Shown here: piece by piece, positions 52,747 to 54,186 of the stretch
How positions within the stretch are numbered: the stretch's first letter is position 1
Layout of the letters: each line of letters begins with the position of its first letter
DNA from: Planctomycetota bacterium
Lineage (GTDB): Bacteria; Planctomycetota; Phycisphaerae; Phycisphaerales; SM1A02
Assembly: GCA_022574595.1 (NCBI GenBank)
Contig: JACZRS010000016.1
Span: 69,589 to 123,774 of the forward strand
Direction: 5' to 3'
DNA length: 54,186 nt
Notes under the pieces: model-generated
The model's database searches: none
What the model was told of the DNA's origin: nothing
The model's input: the letters and a program-made list of their open reading frames with translations, nothing else
Translations under genes and position numbers: made by a program

Positions 52747-52785
52747 CAAATTTGATATACTAAGGCAAGTATAAAAGCAAGTCAA
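52747..52785 (-). promoter_or_regulatory. promoter and operator candidate of the toxin-antitoxin operon
   Basis: On the minus strand: TTGACT (52780-52785), 17-base spacer, TAGTAT (52757-52762). Just downstream is the palindrome CAAATTTG (52747-52754) with AGATA/TAT flanks, a natural place for the antitoxin to bind. Confidence 0.6.
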
Positions 52786-52862
52786 AGTCAAAATCGGGCT
52801 ATATTATACCAAACAGAGCGCTATCAAAGGGCAGAATACAACAATCCCGTCTGATAATCAGC

Positions 52863-52890
52863 AAAAAGGCTCCGCACTTTGCGCGGAGCC
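52863..52890 (-). terminator. rho-independent terminator of the 53035-53883 gene
   Basis: On the minus strand an 8-bp stem GGCTCCGC/GCGGAGCC around GCAAAGT, followed by TTTTT. It lies about 145 bases past the leftward gene's stop, after the two hairpin repeats, so those would be transcribed into its 3' UTR. Confidence 0.8.
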
Positions 52891-52922
52891 GTTATATATC
52901 AAGAACAGTTGGGTTGGACATC

Positions 52923-52979
52923 ATCATGTATTGCTACATGATTATCCCGTTTGAGCCCCCACGGATTGCTATCCGTGGG
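52923..52979. repeat. two hairpins of the ATTGCTA-apex family
   Basis: ATCATGTA-TTGC-TACATGAT at 52923-52942 (8-bp stem) and CCCACGGAT-TGCT-ATCCGTGGG at 52958-52979 (9-bp stem), both perfect. They share the ATTGCTA apex with 17433-17450 while stem bases differ in a paired way. Confidence 0.7.
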
Positions 52980-53034
52980 CGTCAAGATTGGGGCGAGGCT
53001 GTAGACAGTAGGGGCGGCAGGTGCTTGATCCTGC

Positions 53035-53883
53035 TCATCCCCAGTTACCTAGAAGAATAATCAAGTCGTGGATACCAACGGTGCAATTGCCGTTAAGATC
53101 TGCTTGGCAATCCTCGCAATGGTTACATGGTCCCCAAGAGTTTAAGAGGATCAGAAGATCAATGGTGCTAACTGTATCATCTCCGTCGAGGTCGCCGAGG
53201 ATCGTGACATCGAACGTGAAGTCAAATGATGCTTGGCCTGATCGGTCTGGGGGCACATCGTTGTCGATGAATGACCCAGCTTGAACATCCAGGACATAAA
53301 CACCATGTTCGAGGACGCCGTCGGCTTCTAGGGCATGCTTGTTGATTCCTCCATCAGGCGGGGCCTGGATGGACCGTTCAAATACCAGGTTGCCTCCGAT
53401 CTCACCCTCCCATAATCTGGCCAGAGCACCTACGTCATCGTTAGCATCGGGTAATGCCTCCGCGATCATCATGCCATCGAGAGTAAACCTGCTCAACGAC
53501 GGCAACTCAAAGGTAACCTGGAAAATGGAATATCCAAATGCATGAATTACATCATGGTCAGGCCCAGCAGCTTCAGATCTGCCGCTGCCGGAAGCGGACA
53601 TGAATGAATGGCCGATTTGCGAATGCTGACTGGCAAATCCCAAGCCTAAACCGGAATCGCAGCCAAGCACTGTTTCTACATGGCTGTCAAATGGTCCAAA
53701 TCCCTCGGCCGCGTTTTCGTCGAAAGTCTTGTCTAAGCACTGCGGGACAATCAGAAACGTATTGACCGATCTCTGCTGATGGAGAGGGACGATCGTCTGT
53801 GCCGAAACCTCCCCACAGATAGTTAGAATTGCAGATACCGCAAAGACGCTAAGGACGTTGGTGGTGTATGGTTGTGTACGCAT
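53035..53883 (-). CDS. secreted protein with dockerin-like tail
   Basis: ATG 53883 is preceded by GAGGAG and gives a signal peptide (VLSVFAVSAILTICGEVSAQ); the frame is open to 53985 but the longer start adds a Cys/Arg-rich piece with no sense. The mature part (about 220 residues) is beta-rich (HAFGYSIFQVTFELPSLSRF, GVYVLDVQAGSF) without a recognised domain; it resembles planctomycete PEP-type beta-sandwich proteins. The tail has two dockerin-like repeats, DLDGDDTVSTIDLLILLNSWG and DLNGNCTVGIHDLIILLGNWG. Exported, function unknown. Confidence 0.85.
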   Translation of the reverse strand: MRTQPYTTNVLSVFAVSAILTICGEVSAQTIVPLHQQRSVNTFLIVPQCLDKTFDENAAEGFGPFDSHVETVLGCDSGLGLGFASQHSQIGHSFMSASGSGRSEAAGPDHDVIHAFGYSIFQVTFELPSLSRFTLDGMMIAEALPDANDDVGALARLWEGEIGGNLVFERSIQAPPDGGINKHALEADGVLEHGVYVLDVQAGSFIDNDVPPDRSGQASFDFTFDVTILGDLDGDDTVSTIDLLILLNSWGPCNHCEDCQADLNGNCTVGIHDLIILLGNWG

Positions 53884-54186
53884 GACTGAGTCTCCTCTAG
53901 GGCAATGATTCCAGCCGTCACCGCAACAACGTCGAGGAACGCTCTTCGGCAGGTGCCGTGCCCCGACGGAACCCTTGCTCCACACTTGTATAATATACCA
54001 ATGTCCGACCTGCCCACGGTTATTGCTAGAAACAATAAAAAAGGTTGTGCCGGCTAAGGCTGCTGTGAGTTGACGACCTGGTTAATCCCTACCCGAGCCT
54101 CGCTCAGACTTCGTTAGAACGTATTTTAATTGGAATTTGTAATCAGTTCAGCAAAGAATCTATTGTTTCTTTAGCTGGCTTTTTGC
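53884..54186. other. upstream region of the last dockerin gene, to the window edge
   Basis: No gene was recognised. It must contain the leftward promoter of the dockerin gene; TATAAT-like TTGTATAATATACC lies at about 53986-53999. The rightmost 120 bases show no feature. Confidence 0.4.

Larger units (their letters stand above)
52720..53034. other. intergenic region with TA promoter, terminator and hairpin repeats
   Basis: No gene. In order: promoter/operator of the toxin-antitoxin operon (52747-52785), an AT-rich stretch, the terminator of the leftward dockerin gene (52863-52890), two hairpins of the ATTGCTA-apex family (52923-52979), then the end of the dockerin gene. Confidence 0.6.

Overview
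The window looks like a stretch of a planctomycete chromosome, most likely from the Phycisphaerae lineage. Three things point there. Several secreted proteins end in a dockerin-like tail (D-x-N/D-G-D/N-x-x-V...DLLILFANWG). Two adjacent membrane proteins end in zinc ribbons of the CxxCG(Y/W)(D/N)LR...CxECG type. There is also a membrane protein with a planctomycete-type cytochrome c domain. Base composition is moderate and genes lie on both strands. The taxonomic call is inference from protein style; no rRNA is present.

Layout. 1-9.1 kb is mostly housekeeping: gcvH, an overlapping cluster of a TIM-barrel protein, cmk and plsC, a TauE/SafE permease, a 3D-domain protein, the ComM/YifB ATPase, and an operon of two membrane proteins (an ATP/ADP-translocase-like carrier and a duplicated membrane protein), each ending in a zinc ribbon. 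9.1-14.8 kb holds a full-length PutA, a family-4 glycosyltransferase and prmC. 14.8-22.4 kb is an accessory block of dockerin-tailed secreted proteins. It is bounded at its left part by two copies of the prmC 3' end and carries an orphan dockerin tail and a REPIN-like palindrome cluster. 22.4-31.9 kb returns to ordinary genes: acyl-CoA ligase, SPOR lipoprotein, HEAT-like protein, cytochrome c membrane protein, PLP enzyme, lexA, SRPBCC protein, dprA and a coiled-coil membrane protein. 32.1-32.5 kb has an initiator tRNA-fMet with a decayed second copy behind it. 32.6-37.6 kb is a two-partner secretion locus (exoprotein plus FhaC-like transporter) next to a small lipoprotein.

38.0-40.9 kb holds a HAF-repeat dockerin protein, an insertion sequence and gene remnants. 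41.0-50.9 kb is a surface or regulatory cluster: an outer-membrane barrel followed closely by a secreted protein with two degenerate FMN_bind-like repeats, a large membrane Ser/Thr kinase with WD40 repeats, and three convergent secreted MuiA/DUF4139-like paralogues. Two of these paralogues are a recent tandem duplication with mosaic divergence. 51.6-52.8 kb is a HigBA-type toxin-antitoxin pair with an overlapping third gene, and the window closes with another dockerin-tailed secreted protein.

Most interesting points: the duplicated prmC 3' end around a dockerin cassette; a hairpin family with a conserved ATTGC(T/A)A apex and compensatory stem changes near the 3' ends of dockerin genes; the mosaic DUF4139-like pair; the barrel/FMN_bind-like/kinase neighbourhood; the unusual two-partner exoprotein; and a nine-cysteine repeat module in two secreted paralogues. 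No CRISPR array or rRNA gene was seen. All family assignments are by reading motifs; no database search was run.
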